From NCBI GenBank assembly GCA_963737835.1, contig CAVTUH010000001.1, forward strand, positions 1,364,001-1,428,000: a stretch of DNA of 64,000 nt, written 5' to 3'. Positions within the stretch are counted from its first letter, which is position 1. Each line of letters starts with the position of its first letter. Position numbers and translations under genes: made by a program. Below the pieces are notes generated by a model. That model worked only from the letters and a program-made list of their open reading frames with translations. It had not been told where the DNA came from and made no database searches. The DNA is from Palsa-1248 sp963737835 (GTDB lineage Bacteria; Gemmatimonadota; Gemmatimonadetes; Gemmatimonadales; Gemmatimonadaceae). This document shows positions 16,634 through 24,542 of the stretch, in pieces.

Positions 16634-17842
16634 GTGCTTTCCTTTGCTCGGTCACCCGCCGCACGAGTCCACGCCGCGCTCGCTTCAGCGCGCGAGCAAC
16701 TGGCCGTGCGCGATGGCGCCATCGTGCGGTCCCAGATCGCGGTGTCCGAGATTCCGGCCCCGACGGGGGCAGAGGCCGAGCGTGCGGCGTGGATCGCTCG
16801 GCGGTTTGGTGCGTTGGGCCTTCAGAATGTCCGCACAGATGCCGCCGGTAATGTGATCGGGCGTCGGCCGGGCGCCCTCGACCGGCCGGCGGTCGTCGTG
16901 TGCGCGCACCTCGACACGGTATTCCCGCGAGGGACGGCACTTCGCGTCCGGTCGGACGGGCCGCGGCTGACAGGTCCGGGGATCAGCGACAACGGCCGCG
17001 GCCTCGCGGCCATGCTCGCGTTGGCCGAGCACATCGACGGCTCGCGCCTGCGCACGGACGCGCCGATCGATTTCGTGGCAACGACGGGAGAGGAGGGGCT
17101 GGGCGACTTGCGCGGCGCACGCGCGTTCTTCGGCGATGCGGCCCCCCGCAGCGCGGCCGTCGTGGCCCTCGATGGCGCCGGCGATGAGCGAGTCGTGCAC
17201 CGCGGCCTGCGCTCACGCCGTTATCGCGTGACATTCCGCGGCGCGGGTGGCCACAGCTGGGCGGCCTACGGCGTCGCCAATCCCGTCCATGCGGCTGCAG
17301 CGGCCGTCGCCACGATCCGGGCGATCGCCGTTCCGGCCGACCCGCGTACGACGCTCGGCGTCGGCCGCATTGGCGGCGGCATTTCCGTCAACGCCATCCC
17401 GGAGGACGGGTGGTTCGAGCTCGACTTGCGCTCCGCTTCCGCAGCGGTTCTCGATCGTGTCGACACGGAGGTACGCGCTGCGGTCTCGAGCGCACACGGA
17501 TCGGAAAATGCGCGTCGGGCCGCCGGCACACGCCCGCTGTCGGTCGCGATCGACATCATCGGTGATCGGCCCGGCGGTGAGGTCCCCGCGGACGATCCGC
17601 TGGTCGTCGCCGCCCTCGAGGCCACCCGGTTGGTCGGGCGTGAGCCGGACCTAGCGACGGCATCGACGGACGCGAACGTTCCTATCAGCCTCGGCATCCC
17701 ATCGGTCGCGCTGGGAGCGGGTGGACGCGGCGGCGACACACACACCGTGGGCGAGTGGTACGACAATACGGACGGGACGATCGGCTTGGCGCGGGCGTTG
17801 ACGGTCGTGGTGACAGCAGCGGGACTGAACCACCGGGGTTAG
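16634..17842 (+). CDS. M20 family metallopeptidase
   Basis: About 402 residues. Motifs of the M20 zinc peptidases are present: VVVCAHLDTVFP, LTGPGISDNGRGLAAM (bridging Asp), ATTGEEGLGDLRGAR (catalytic Glu-Glu), the dimerisation domain beginning RGAGGHSWAAYG, and STDANVPISLGIPSVALG followed by GGDTHTVGEWYD with the last zinc-ligand His. The arrangement is like PepT or an aminoacylase-type peptidase. It follows the CstA/YbdD pair by 51 bp on the same strand, which would suit use of imported peptides; that link is inference. The start is a GTG at 16634. Its stop overlaps the end of the facing nucleotidyltransferase gene by 4 bp. Confidence 0.88.
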   Translation: MLSFARSPAARVHAALASAREQLAVRDGAIVRSQIAVSEIPAPTGAEAERAAWIARRFGALGLQNVRTDAAGNVIGRRPGALDRPAVVVCAHLDTVFPRGTALRVRSDGPRLTGPGISDNGRGLAAMLALAEHIDGSRLRTDAPIDFVATTGEEGLGDLRGARAFFGDAAPRSAAVVALDGAGDERVVHRGLRSRRYRVTFRGAGGHSWAAYGVANPVHAAAAAVATIRAIAVPADPRTTLGVGRIGGGISVNAIPEDGWFELDLRSASAAVLDRVDTEVRAAVSSAHGSENARRAAGTRPLSVAIDIIGDRPGGEVPADDPLVVAALEATRLVGREPDLATASTDANVPISLGIPSVALGAGGRGGDTHTVGEWYDNTDGTIGLARALTVVVTAAGLNHRG

Positions 17843-18825
17843 TCCGTTGCTCGCACCTCGGAGTGGTCCCCAATCGTCACTTCACCACGTACGCCCTCCA
17901 GCAGCACATTGTCGCCGATGAGAGACGAGTGGAGGGTGCAGCGTCGGATTTGGGACTGGTGGCCGACGATGGTATCGCGAAGCTCGGAGTGTTCGATGAC
18001 GCTGCCCGTCCCGATCGAGACGTTCGGGCCGACGCGAGCGTCGCGGATCGCGACGCCGTCCTCGATGTAGACCGGATCGATGATCGTTGACCCCGGCAGC
18101 GCCGTGGGACGCCGGGCCCGGCCACGCAGCAACATCTCACGATTCGTCTCGAGCAGCGTGTCCAGCTTCCCCGCGTCGAACCATCCGCGAACCTCGACCG
18201 CCTTGATCCGCGCGCCGTGATCGACCATGTACTGCAGCGCGTCGGTGAGGTAGTACTCCCCCTTGTTCGGTGGCTGCGCCAGCACGTGATCGATGCCTTC
18301 GTAGAGCAGCCGCCAATCGCGAATGAACTGGAGGCCGATGTTCACCCTCCTGGAGACCGACGTCGTCGGCTTCTCCACAATGCGGGTCATGAAGCCGTTG
18401 GCGTCCGTCTCAACGACGCCGAAGCGCTGATAGTCTTCGACCTCCTTGGTCCAGATGATGCCGTCGGCGTCGGTGCGGTCGATGACCGACAGATCGGCGT
18501 CGAAGATCGTGTCAACGAAGATGATGAGGACCGGCTGATCGACGTAGGGTCGCGCGAGCGCGACTGCACCCGCGGTGCCGTCCTGCACCTCCTGCTCGAT
18601 GAACACCGCGCGCACATCGAGGGCGCGTCGGGCGTACTCTTCGACTTTTTCCTTGAGGTGGCCGGTGATGTAAATGACCTCCTCGATGTCACCGAGCTTT
18701 CTGAGATCGTCGAGGATGTACGACATCACCGGCTGTCCCGCGACGCGCATCATCGGCTTCGGCACGACGTGCGTGTGGGGCCGGAGCCGCGTGCCTTTGC
18801 CGGCGAGCGGAATGATGACCTTCAC
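17839..18825 (-). CDS. sugar-1-phosphate nucleotidyltransferase with left-handed helix domain
   Basis: 328 residues. The N-terminal nucleotidyltransferase domain has IPLAGKGTRLRPHTHVVPKP, with GQPVMSYILDDL and IFVDTIFDADLSVI carrying the metal-binding Asp. After about residue 245 come hexapeptide-like turns (IIDPVYIEDGVAIRDARVG, then NVSIGTGSVIEHSEL) that form a left-handed beta helix. It would make dTDP- or UDP-type activated sugars for surface glycans. The open frame runs on to 19161, but that part is antisense-frame noise over the cupin gene; the GTG at 18825 overlaps the cupin stop (GTGA). Confidence 0.9.
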   Translation of the reverse strand: MKVIIPLAGKGTRLRPHTHVVPKPMMRVAGQPVMSYILDDLRKLGDIEEVIYITGHLKEKVEEYARRALDVRAVFIEQEVQDGTAGAVALARPYVDQPVLIIFVDTIFDADLSVIDRTDADGIIWTKEVEDYQRFGVVETDANGFMTRIVEKPTTSVSRRVNIGLQFIRDWRLLYEGIDHVLAQPPNKGEYYLTDALQYMVDHGARIKAVEVRGWFDAGKLDTLLETNREMLLRGRARRPTALPGSTIIDPVYIEDGVAIRDARVGPNVSIGTGSVIEHSELRDTIVGHQSQIRRCTLHSSLIGDNVLLEGVRGEVTIGDHSEVRATD

Positions 18826-19214
18826 GGGGCGCTCGTGCCGGCTCGGCCGTAGCGATCGCTCAGTCGCACCACGTCGTCGAGGTGCGGCGTCGACGCCTCC
18901 AGTACGTCGCAGTCGGTGACGGCCTCCATTTGATGGATGTGCCCCGGCGTGTTGCGATACGATTCGCCGGCGCGCAGCCGAACGTCGCGCAATGGCTCCT
19001 CGGGGCGCGCACTCACGCGATAGATCATCTCGCCCGACAGCAGGTGGATCGTCTCGTCCTTGCGATCGTGGTACTGTACCGAGAGCGCATGTCCCGCCTT
19101 GATGTGCAGTACCTTGCCGACGTACCGATCCGTGTGCGCCCAGATGGTCTCGTGACCCCACGGCTTGGGTACCACCGTCACGCGGACGGGCCCGCTTCCG
19201 CTAGCCGGCGTCAT
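18822..19214 (-). CDS. cupin domain protein, mannose-6-phosphate isomerase type II-like
   Basis: 130 residues from ATG 19214. The sequence VVPKPWGHETIWAHTDRYVG, GHALSVQYHDRKDETIHLL and GESYRNTPGHIHQMEAV is the single-cupin fold found at the C-terminus of bifunctional GDP-mannose pyrophosphorylase/phosphomannose isomerases. The His and Glu metal ligands are visible. Coupled to the nucleotidyltransferase gene, it probably supplies a sugar phosphate or isomer for the same activated sugar. It starts only 26 bp after the atpH stop, so both may be read from the atp transcript. An upstream start at 19307 would overlap atpH. Confidence 0.85.
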   Translation of the reverse strand: MTPASGSGPVRVTVVPKPWGHETIWAHTDRYVGKVLHIKAGHALSVQYHDRKDETIHLLSGEMIYRVSARPEEPLRDVRLRAGESYRNTPGHIHQMEAVTDCDVLEASTPHLDDVVRLSDRYGRAGTSAP

Positions 19215-19239
19215 GGGTCGTCGCGGCGCGTCGAAGCAA

Positions 19240-19788
19240 TCATCGGGCCGTGGCGAGCAGATGTCGCAGGCGTGCGAGCCGCGTACGCACCGATCCATCG
19301 ACCACACGGTCCCCCACGCGAACGATCACGCCCCCCAGGATCGGGGGATACACACGCACGACCGGCACCACGGATCGGCCCTCGCCGACGGTCCGCGTCA
19401 GCTGCGCCGCGAGCGCGGCGCGCTCTTTTTCACTCAATGCGCGAGCCACGGTGACATCGGCGCGCACACGCCCCTCCAACGCGTCGAGCCGGTTGTTGTA
19501 TTCGACGGCGATGGGCGTCAGGAGCATCTGCCGCCGATGCCGCACGAGCGTTTCCAGGAATCGCACCAGTGGTGCCGGCAGGACGTTGGCGAAGGCGCGG
19601 TGCAGCACTTCGATCTTGCGCGTGTCGCCGATCCGTGGGGATTCGAGGAAATGTCGGAGCTGCCGGTCGTTCTCGACGGCCGCCGCCACGTCCCCAAACA
19701 TCTTCCCCCACCCTTGCGGGTCTTCGGCCCGCTGCGCCAGCTCGAGGAGGACGTCGGCATAGGTCCCCGCGATGGTCGAATCGCGCAT
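19240..19788 (-). CDS. atpH: F1F0 ATP synthase subunit delta
   Basis: 182 residues. Delta (OSCP) links the F1 head to the peripheral stalk. Recognisable parts are TIAGTYADVLLELAQRAED at the N-terminus, ENDRQLRHFLESPRI, and the C-terminal ILGGVIVRVGDRVVDGSVRTRL. The start overlaps the atpF stop by one base. In most bacteria atpA follows atpH; here the next gene is a cupin, so the F1 alpha, gamma, beta and epsilon genes must lie elsewhere. Confidence 0.93.
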   Translation of the reverse strand: MRDSTIAGTYADVLLELAQRAEDPQGWGKMFGDVAAAVENDRQLRHFLESPRIGDTRKIEVLHRAFANVLPAPLVRFLETLVRHRRQMLLTPIAVEYNNRLDALEGRVRADVTVARALSEKERAALAAQLTRTVGEGRSVVPVVRVYPPILGGVIVRVGDRVVDGSVRTRLARLRHLLATAR

Positions 19789-20408
19789 CAGCGGACGGCC
19801 TTGGGCGGTGTGAGCGTCGTGAGGAACTGCTCCACCAGCTTCCGGTTCGTCTGGTCGTCGAGATTCTTCTCGATCACCTTCCCGGCACCGAGGATCGCGA
19901 GATCGACGGCCTCGCGCCGGAGATCCGCGATCGCGCGGAGTCGCTCATCGTCGATCTCCTTGCGTGCCCGCTCGAGCATATCCTGCTGCTGGGCGTGCGC
20001 CTGCTCGAGCAGCTGTTGGCGCACTCGGTCGCCCGCTCCGCGCGCTTCGCCAATGAGACGCTGCGCATCGGAATGTGCGTGTTCCAGCAATTGCCGTTGC
20101 TGGCCAAGCAGGTCCGCAGCTTCGGCGCGATCGCGTTTGGCCTGTTCGATCGCCTCCTCGAGTGACTTCTCGCGTGCCGCCACGGCCGCCGTGATCGGCC
20201 GGAAGGCGAATTTCGACAGCACGAACATCAAGATGAGGAAGATGACCAGCGTCCAGACCATCAGGCCGCCATTGGGCGTCAGGATGTTGCCGGTTGGACG
20301 GGCGGCCTCTTCCTGAGCACCCAGTGGCGCCCCCGCGACTGCGAGTGCGAGCGCGAGGCGCGGTCCGAATCGAATGGTATGAATGCATCGACCTGCAATG
20401 TGTTGCAC
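19788..20408 (-). CDS. atpF: F1F0 ATP synthase subunit b
   Basis: About 206 residues. One membrane helix (LMVWTLVIFLILMFVLSKFA) is followed by FRPITAAVAAREKSLEEAIE and a long charged coiled coil rich in Ala, Gln, Arg and Glu, as in all b subunits. Upstream of the helix lies a signal-peptide-like segment (LALALAVAGAPLGAQ). I favour a GTG at 20408, preceded by GGGAGAG at good spacing; an ATG at 20474 is in frame but lacks a visible ribosome site. The peripheral stalk formed with delta holds F1 static. Confidence 0.93.
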   Translation of the reverse strand: MQHIAGRCIHTIRFGPRLALALAVAGAPLGAQEEAARPTGNILTPNGGLMVWTLVIFLILMFVLSKFAFRPITAAVAAREKSLEEAIEQAKRDRAEAADLLGQQRQLLEHAHSDAQRLIGEARGAGDRVRQQLLEQAHAQQQDMLERARKEIDDERLRAIADLRREAVDLAILGAGKVIEKNLDDQTNRKLVEQFLTTLTPPKAVR

Positions 20409-20490
20409 GTATCTCTCCCGGTCGCCGCGACCCAGAGCCCGTCCGGGCGCGCTCTGGGCTGCGGCGACGGTCATTGAGTCACGAGCGTGG

Positions 20491-20752
20491 CTAGTACTTG
20501 AGCTGAATCAGGAACGCGATCACGACGGCGAACAGCGCGACTCCCTCGACGAGCGCCGCGAGAATCAATGCCCCGGTCTGGACCTGCCCTGCCATTCTCC
20601 GGCTGGCGAGCCATCGCCTCGGTGGCACGACCACCAATCAAACCGATCCCGATGCCCGATCCAATGGCGGCGAGGCCGGCCCCGATGCCAGCTCCGCTCA
20701 GGCCCCCTGAGCGCGCTACGTCCGAGGCGCCCTGCAGTAATTCAACGATCAT
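20491..20752 (-). CDS. atpE: F1F0 ATP synthase subunit c, frameshifted in this sequence
   Basis: The c-ring subunit, 86 residues after correction. The first helix is normal (GIGAGLAAIGSGIGIGLIGG) through EAMARQPEN. The frame then breaks within the AGGGCAGG run near 20587-20592. One base over, it continues as VQTGALILAALVEGVALFAV and VIAFLIQLKY to TAG at 20491-20493. The ion-binding Glu in ALVEGVALF is present, followed by Gly, which suggests a proton rather than a sodium ring. The gene is 262 nt, that is 87 codons plus one base. Subunit c is indispensable to the enzyme, so an extra G in the run, introduced by sequencing or assembly, is the likely cause. Confidence 0.9.
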
Positions 20753-21013
20753 TGTCCGAATCTCCGGTACATGTCCGTCGGCCGGCGGGTGCCGTCCGAC
20801 TTGTTTACGCCCCGCGGCGACGCCATGGCGCCCCGCTGCTCGTCACCGAGGCCCGGGCCCCAACGAGCTTCGCCGGCCACTCGGCCGGCTACCGACGCGC
20901 GCGGTGGAGCGAGATCCGCGCACCTCTCCTCATTCACCTACCTCTTGTCCTGCCCCTGCCTTCTGCTGCGACCGGTCGTCTCTCGAGTACGGCACATTGC
21001 GATCGCGTCCGGC

Positions 21014-22021
21014 TCAATGGTGCGCCGACTGCCGGATCTGGCCAATGAACACGGCCGTGAGCAGCGCAAAAATGAATGCCTGCAGGAATGCGACAAAGAT
21101 CTCCAACAACGAATCGGCGACGCCCATGCCGACCGGCACAATGGCGACGAAGTAGCTCCGGAACGTGAAGATCAAGCTGATGAACGCCAGCATGACTACG
21201 TGCCCCGCCGTCATGTTGGCGAACAATCGAATCGTCAGCGCGAATGGTTTCGTCAACTTCGAGATGATCTCGATTGGCGTCAGGATGAGCGCCATTGGAA
21301 TGCGCACTGGCAGCGACAGGTCGGTGTTCCAGTAGACGATGGTTTTCCAATACTCCGCGCCGAGCGCCCGCATGCCGGAAATCTCAATGACAACGAACGA
21401 GATGATCGCCATCGTCGCAGTCACGGAGACATTGCCGGTGGCGGTCGACCCATAAGGGATCAAGCCCACAAGGTTCGCAAACAGAATGAAGAAGAAGACG
21501 CTCAGGATGTACGGCGTATACGCGTCGGCGTTCGGCCCGACGTTGGGGAGCACGACGGTCTGTCGCAGATACAGCACCATCGCTTCCACGCCGGCCGCGA
21601 AGCCGCGTGGTGCTGCTTCCGTCTTCAGGTGGGAGCGATGATATCGGGCCGCCGACAGCAGCGTGACCATGCAGAGGAACGCGGCAATCCCCAGCCAGAC
21701 CACATGCTTCGTCGGCGACATGTCGATCGAAAGCGGTCCAACGCGGATAGGCGCCCAGCGCGGCAGCGCCTTCGTGCACACGAATGGCGACCGCCAGTAC
21801 GGCAGATCGAGCTCGTGCGAATCGGTGATGTGGGGGAGAATGATGTCATCCGCGGGGGCCTCGGACGCAGGCGCGGGCGCGCCCCAGCATGTCGGATACG
21901 CCTGCGCAGCGGCAGGCGCGGCGACGACCAAGAGCGACACCAGCGCGAACACCGGCGAACGTGTCCAACGAACGCGGCGCGATGCACCGCGGAGCACGGC
22001 ATGGATCGCAGATCTGATCAT
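21014..22021 (-). CDS. atpB: F1F0 ATP synthase subunit a
   Basis: 335 residues from ATG 22021. Subunit a forms the proton half-channels. The essential Arg lies in ALTIRLFANMTAGHVVM, and the last helices read LLEIFVAFLQAFIFALLTAV. A cleavable-looking signal peptide (VFALVSLLVVAAPAAAQA) precedes about 70 extra periplasmic residues before the first core helix, an arrangement also seen in Bacteroidota-like lineages. The open frame extends upstream to 22174 but the ATGA overlap with the preceding gene supports 22021. The 261 bp between this stop and the atpE start hold no gene I can see. Confidence 0.95.
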   Translation of the reverse strand: MIRSAIHAVLRGASRRVRWTRSPVFALVSLLVVAAPAAAQAYPTCWGAPAPASEAPADDIILPHITDSHELDLPYWRSPFVCTKALPRWAPIRVGPLSIDMSPTKHVVWLGIAAFLCMVTLLSAARYHRSHLKTEAAPRGFAAGVEAMVLYLRQTVVLPNVGPNADAYTPYILSVFFFILFANLVGLIPYGSTATGNVSVTATMAIISFVVIEISGMRALGAEYWKTIVYWNTDLSLPVRIPMALILTPIEIISKLTKPFALTIRLFANMTAGHVVMLAFISLIFTFRSYFVAIVPVGMGVADSLLEIFVAFLQAFIFALLTAVFIGQIRQSAHH

Positions 22022-22404
22022 GAACGCAGGAAGAATGGTTCGAGCAACGTCGACACGAACAAAAATATCACGAAACTGAGCAGTGCGGGGACTGGAGGCA
22101 GCTCGAGCGCCCGCACCGCGATCAGCGCGTAGGCCACCACCGCACCGAAGCGCAGAATCATGCCCACACCCCACGCCGTCATGATGGGACGCGTCGGCCG
22201 TGGAACGGCCCAGCGCGCGATGGCGAACGCGATCACCTGGACCACCCAGGCCGCCATGGCGCTCGTCACGAGCGCGTGGGTGCCGGCGGGACTTTTGATC
22301 GCGAGCGCCAGGAGAGCGGCCGAGGCGCCTATCAGCGCCGCTGCCGCGGCAGCGAAGGCGATGATCGACCGTGGGCGCGTCGGACGGACCGTCGATGCAT
22401 GCAT
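22018..22404 (-). CDS. small AtpI-like membrane protein of the ATP synthase operon
   Basis: 128 residues with four predicted transmembrane helices (about residues 13-38, 43-65, 75-98 and 102-124) and little else. Position and topology match the AtpI-type protein usually found between atpZ and atpB, which assists assembly of the c ring or magnesium supply. The sequence itself is too divergent to be sure. The ATG follows the atpZ stop directly (TAGATG) and its own stop overlaps atpB. Confidence 0.7.
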   Translation of the reverse strand: MHASTVRPTRPRSIIAFAAAAAALIGASAALLALAIKSPAGTHALVTSAMAAWVVQVIAFAIARWAVPRPTRPIMTAWGVGMILRFGAVVAYALIAVRALELPPVPALLSFVIFLFVSTLLEPFFLRS

Positions 22405-22704
22405 CTAGCGATCGCTCGCTGCGGGGCCGTCATCGCCACTCCGTGACCGCGGCGGACGCTGAGCCGTCGTAAGGGCTCGATACAGATTGTAGAATCCCGC
22501 CGCCGCGCCCACGAAGACCCCCAGAATGAGCAGCCACGGTCCGGTCCCGATTCGCCGGTCGAGCCAATGCCCGACGAAGAGACCCGCCAGGATTGCGACC
22601 GTGAACTCGATGCCGCCGGCGGCTGCCACGCCTAGACCGAGCGGTCGGGACCCCGGCCGCGGCGCCTGTGGCCGCTGGCCCTCGCCACTGTCCTGGTCCG
22701 CCAT
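22405..22704 (-). CDS. atpZ: AtpZ/AtpI family protein
   Basis: 99 residues. A Pro/Arg-rich N-terminus is followed by two helices: GGIEFTVAILAGLFVGHWLD, then GTGPWLLILGVFVGAAAGFY ending in NLYRAL. This two-helix hairpin with GxxxDxxxGTxPW spacing is the AtpZ family, the first gene of many bacterial atp operons. It opens the minus-strand atp transcript; the AT-rich gap upstream must hold the promoter. Confidence 0.88.
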   Translation of the reverse strand: MADQDSGEGQRPQAPRPGSRPLGLGVAAAGGIEFTVAILAGLFVGHWLDRRIGTGPWLLILGVFVGAAAGFYNLYRALTTAQRPPRSRSGDDGPAASDR

Positions 22705-22857
22705 CGCGGGGGCAATGTACCGGCGCCGTCCGCGCCCGGCAACTAAGTTTCGGCCCCTACGGTCCTGCTTGGTGCGTGTTGATTAACCCGACCGGTACAG
22801 CATAGGTAGACGAACGGCAAGTTATAGCGTAAATATCACTTACACTGCAGAATCTCC

Positions 22858-22885
22858 TTGACGACCTGAAGTATTGTTGATAATT
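22858..22885 (+). promoter_or_regulatory. candidate sigma-70 promoter for the BsuPI lipoprotein gene
   Basis: TTGACG at 22858-22863 and GATAAT at 22880-22885 are separated by 16 bp, each one mismatch from consensus. Transcription from about 22892 would give a 70-base leader before the ATG at 22963. The -10 box overlaps the first DnaA-box-like 9-mer, so one could affect the other. Confidence 0.45.
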
Positions 22886-22910
22886 TTGTGGATAACAAAT
22901 TCGTGATAAA
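22876..22910 (-). other. cluster of three DnaA-box-like 9-mers in an AT-rich gap
   Basis: Read on the minus strand, 22910-22876 contains TTATCACGA (22910-22902), TTATCCACA (22896-22888, a perfect consensus DnaA box) and TTATCAACA (22884-22876), all in the same orientation. They lie in the most AT-rich stretch of this GC-rich window, between divergent atpZ and lipoprotein genes. A further related 9-mer lies at 22778-22786. This could be part of a replication origin or a DnaA-controlled promoter region. The matches are seen; the function is inference. Confidence 0.45.
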
Positions 22911-22962
22911 TCCCCCAGTGCGGCCGCGTGTCGGTCGCGGCCGGTCCGAGGCAAGTCGCACC

Positions 22963-23466
22963 ATGCACGCCCGCAACCTCGTCGCTCTGCTCGGCACCAT
23001 AGGGCTGGCAATCGCTTGCGGGTCGCGCGCGCGCGAGTTCTCGCTCGTCATGGCGGGGACGACGACCGGCCCTGGGAGCGAGCGGACGACGGCCTCAGCG
23101 GTGGCGCCCCAAGCAACAGCGACCAATCCGCTTGCGACAACGCTCGACGTCACGGTTCGCGGCGAAGAGGTTCGATTCGTCCTGCGCGTGACGAACACGT
23201 CAGCGAAGAAACTCGAGCTCACATTCCCGAACGGACAGACGCACGATCTCACCGTGATGGACGCAGCGGGCGACGCCGTCTGGCGATGGGGAAGCGGGCA
23301 AATGTTCACGCAGGCGTTGCGCAACCAACCGCTCGACTCGCACGCGTCGATCACCTACACGGCGCGGTGGCGGCAACCCGCACTCCACGGGCCGTTGACC
23401 GCAGTCGCGACGCTGACGAGCACGAATTACCCGGTCGAGTCTACAGCGCCGTTCGCGTTGCCGTAG
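22963..23466 (+). CDS. lipoprotein with BsuPI-type domain
   Basis: 167 residues. The signal sequence LVALLGTIGLAIACGS ends in a lipobox with Cys about residue 19. The mature domain, EVRFVLRVTNTSAKKLELTF then GQTHDLTVMDAAGDAVWRW and MFTQAL, matches the BsuPI fold first described in a Bacillus intracellular protease inhibitor, an immunoglobulin-like beta sandwich. Its role here as an inhibitor is not established. I start at ATG 22963 where the signal begins; the open frame extends to 22888 within the AT-rich region. Confidence 0.82.
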   Translation: MHARNLVALLGTIGLAIACGSRAREFSLVMAGTTTGPGSERTTASAVAPQATATNPLATTLDVTVRGEEVRFVLRVTNTSAKKLELTFPNGQTHDLTVMDAAGDAVWRWGSGQMFTQALRNQPLDSHASITYTARWRQPALHGPLTAVATLTSTNYPVESTAPFALP

Positions 23467-23481
23467 GTTTTCACGGCAGGA

Positions 23482-23506
23482 GGGCGACGCATTGCGTTGC
23501 CCCTAC
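23482..23506. repeat. GGGCGACGCA hairpin with CCCTAC tail
   Basis: Arms GGGCGACGCA (23482-23491) and TGCGTTGCCC (23493-23502), followed by CTAC. The same hairpin with one base changed occurs at 62951-62975. It lies between two plus-strand genes, close behind the lipoprotein stop, and could act as a terminator or as a mobile palindromic repeat. Confidence 0.7.
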
Positions 23507-23518
23507 TAGATTCCGGTC

Positions 23519-24538
23519 GTGAGCGCCCCCACTGTTCGGACACATGTCGGCGTCGCAGCCGACGACCGCGACGTCCAGCTTCTCGATGAGCTGGCGCGCG
23601 CGCGTAGCGCGCTGGTGTCGCAAATCGCCCAGCGCATCATCGGCCAGCGTACCGTGGTCGACAACCTGGTCGCCGCGCTCCTGGCCGGTGGGCACGCGTT
23701 GCTCGTTGGCGTGCCGGGTCTCGCCAAGACCCTCTTGGTGCAAACGCTCGCGCAAGCACTGGAGCTGACGTTCTCCCGGGTGCAGTTCACGCCCGACCTC
23801 ATGCCGAGCGATATCACCGGCACAGAGCTGCTCGAGGAGGACCAGGCAACCGGCCATCGCGCGTTTCGATTCGCGCAGGGCCCGGTGTTCGCCAACGTCG
23901 TGCTGGCCGATGAGATCAACCGGGCACCGCCGAAGACACAGGCCGCGTTACTGCAGGCAATGCAGGAGCACGCAGTCACCGCTGCAGGTCAGACGCACCA
24001 CCTGCCGGAGCCGTTCTTCGTGTTGGCGACGCAGAACCCGATCGAGCAGGAAGGCACGTATCCGCTGCCCGAAGCGCAACTGGATCGTTTCATGTTCGAG
24101 TTGCGCGTCGACTATCCGTCCAAGACTGAGGAAGAAGCGATTGTCGCCGCGACCACCGGCGATGTCACCGCCACCGTCGTCGCCGTGCTCCACGCGGAAC
24201 GGCTCTCCGAGTTGCAACACCTCGTCCGCCGGCTGCCGGCTCCGCCGAGCATCGTCGCGTACGCGGTGCGCCTGGCTCGGGCGACGCGTCCGGCGGCCCC
24301 CGAAGCAACGCCCGAAGTGAAGAAGTACGTGAGCTATGGCGCGGGCCCTCGGGCATCGCAGTACCTGGTCCTCGGAGCCAAGGCCCGTGCGGCAATGGAC
24401 GGCCGCGCAATCCCGGACCTCGAGGACGTGCACAGCATCGCGCTCTCCGTCCTGCGGCACCGCGTGGTGCTCAACTTCCAGGCAGAAGCGGAAGGAATTA
24501 CGGTCGAGCAGTTGATCAAGCTGGACGTGAAGCGGTAA
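23519..24538 (+). CDS. MoxR-type AAA+ ATPase
   Basis: 339 residues. A MoxR-family chaperone-like ATPase with Walker A GVPGLAKT near residue 66, Walker B VVLADEINRA, sensor region LATQNPIEQEGTYPLPEAQL and RFMFELRVDYPS. These proteins usually act with DUF58/von Willebrand-type partners to activate enzymes or protein complexes. No DUF58 or VWA gene follows here, so the partner is elsewhere. The start is a GTG at 23519 following a hairpin. The gene faces mscL across a palindromic element. Confidence 0.92.
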   Translation: MSAPTVRTHVGVAADDRDVQLLDELARARSALVSQIAQRIIGQRTVVDNLVAALLAGGHALLVGVPGLAKTLLVQTLAQALELTFSRVQFTPDLMPSDITGTELLEEDQATGHRAFRFAQGPVFANVVLADEINRAPPKTQAALLQAMQEHAVTAAGQTHHLPEPFFVLATQNPIEQEGTYPLPEAQLDRFMFELRVDYPSKTEEEAIVAATTGDVTATVVAVLHAERLSELQHLVRRLPAPPSIVAYAVRLARATRPAAPEATPEVKKYVSYGAGPRASQYLVLGAKARAAMDGRAIPDLEDVHSIALSVLRHRVVLNFQAEAEGITVEQLIKLDVKR

Positions 24539-24542
24539 CGGC

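Noticed and set aside
18826..19161. N-terminal extension of the nucleotidyltransferase frame
   Set aside because: It overlaps the cupin gene in another frame and its translation is Arg/Gly-rich noise; the GTG at 18825 starts the conserved domain.
20771..22132. 453-codon open frame opposite atpB
   Set aside because: Antisense to a clear ATP synthase gene, with Arg/His/Asp-rich low-complexity translation and no family motif.
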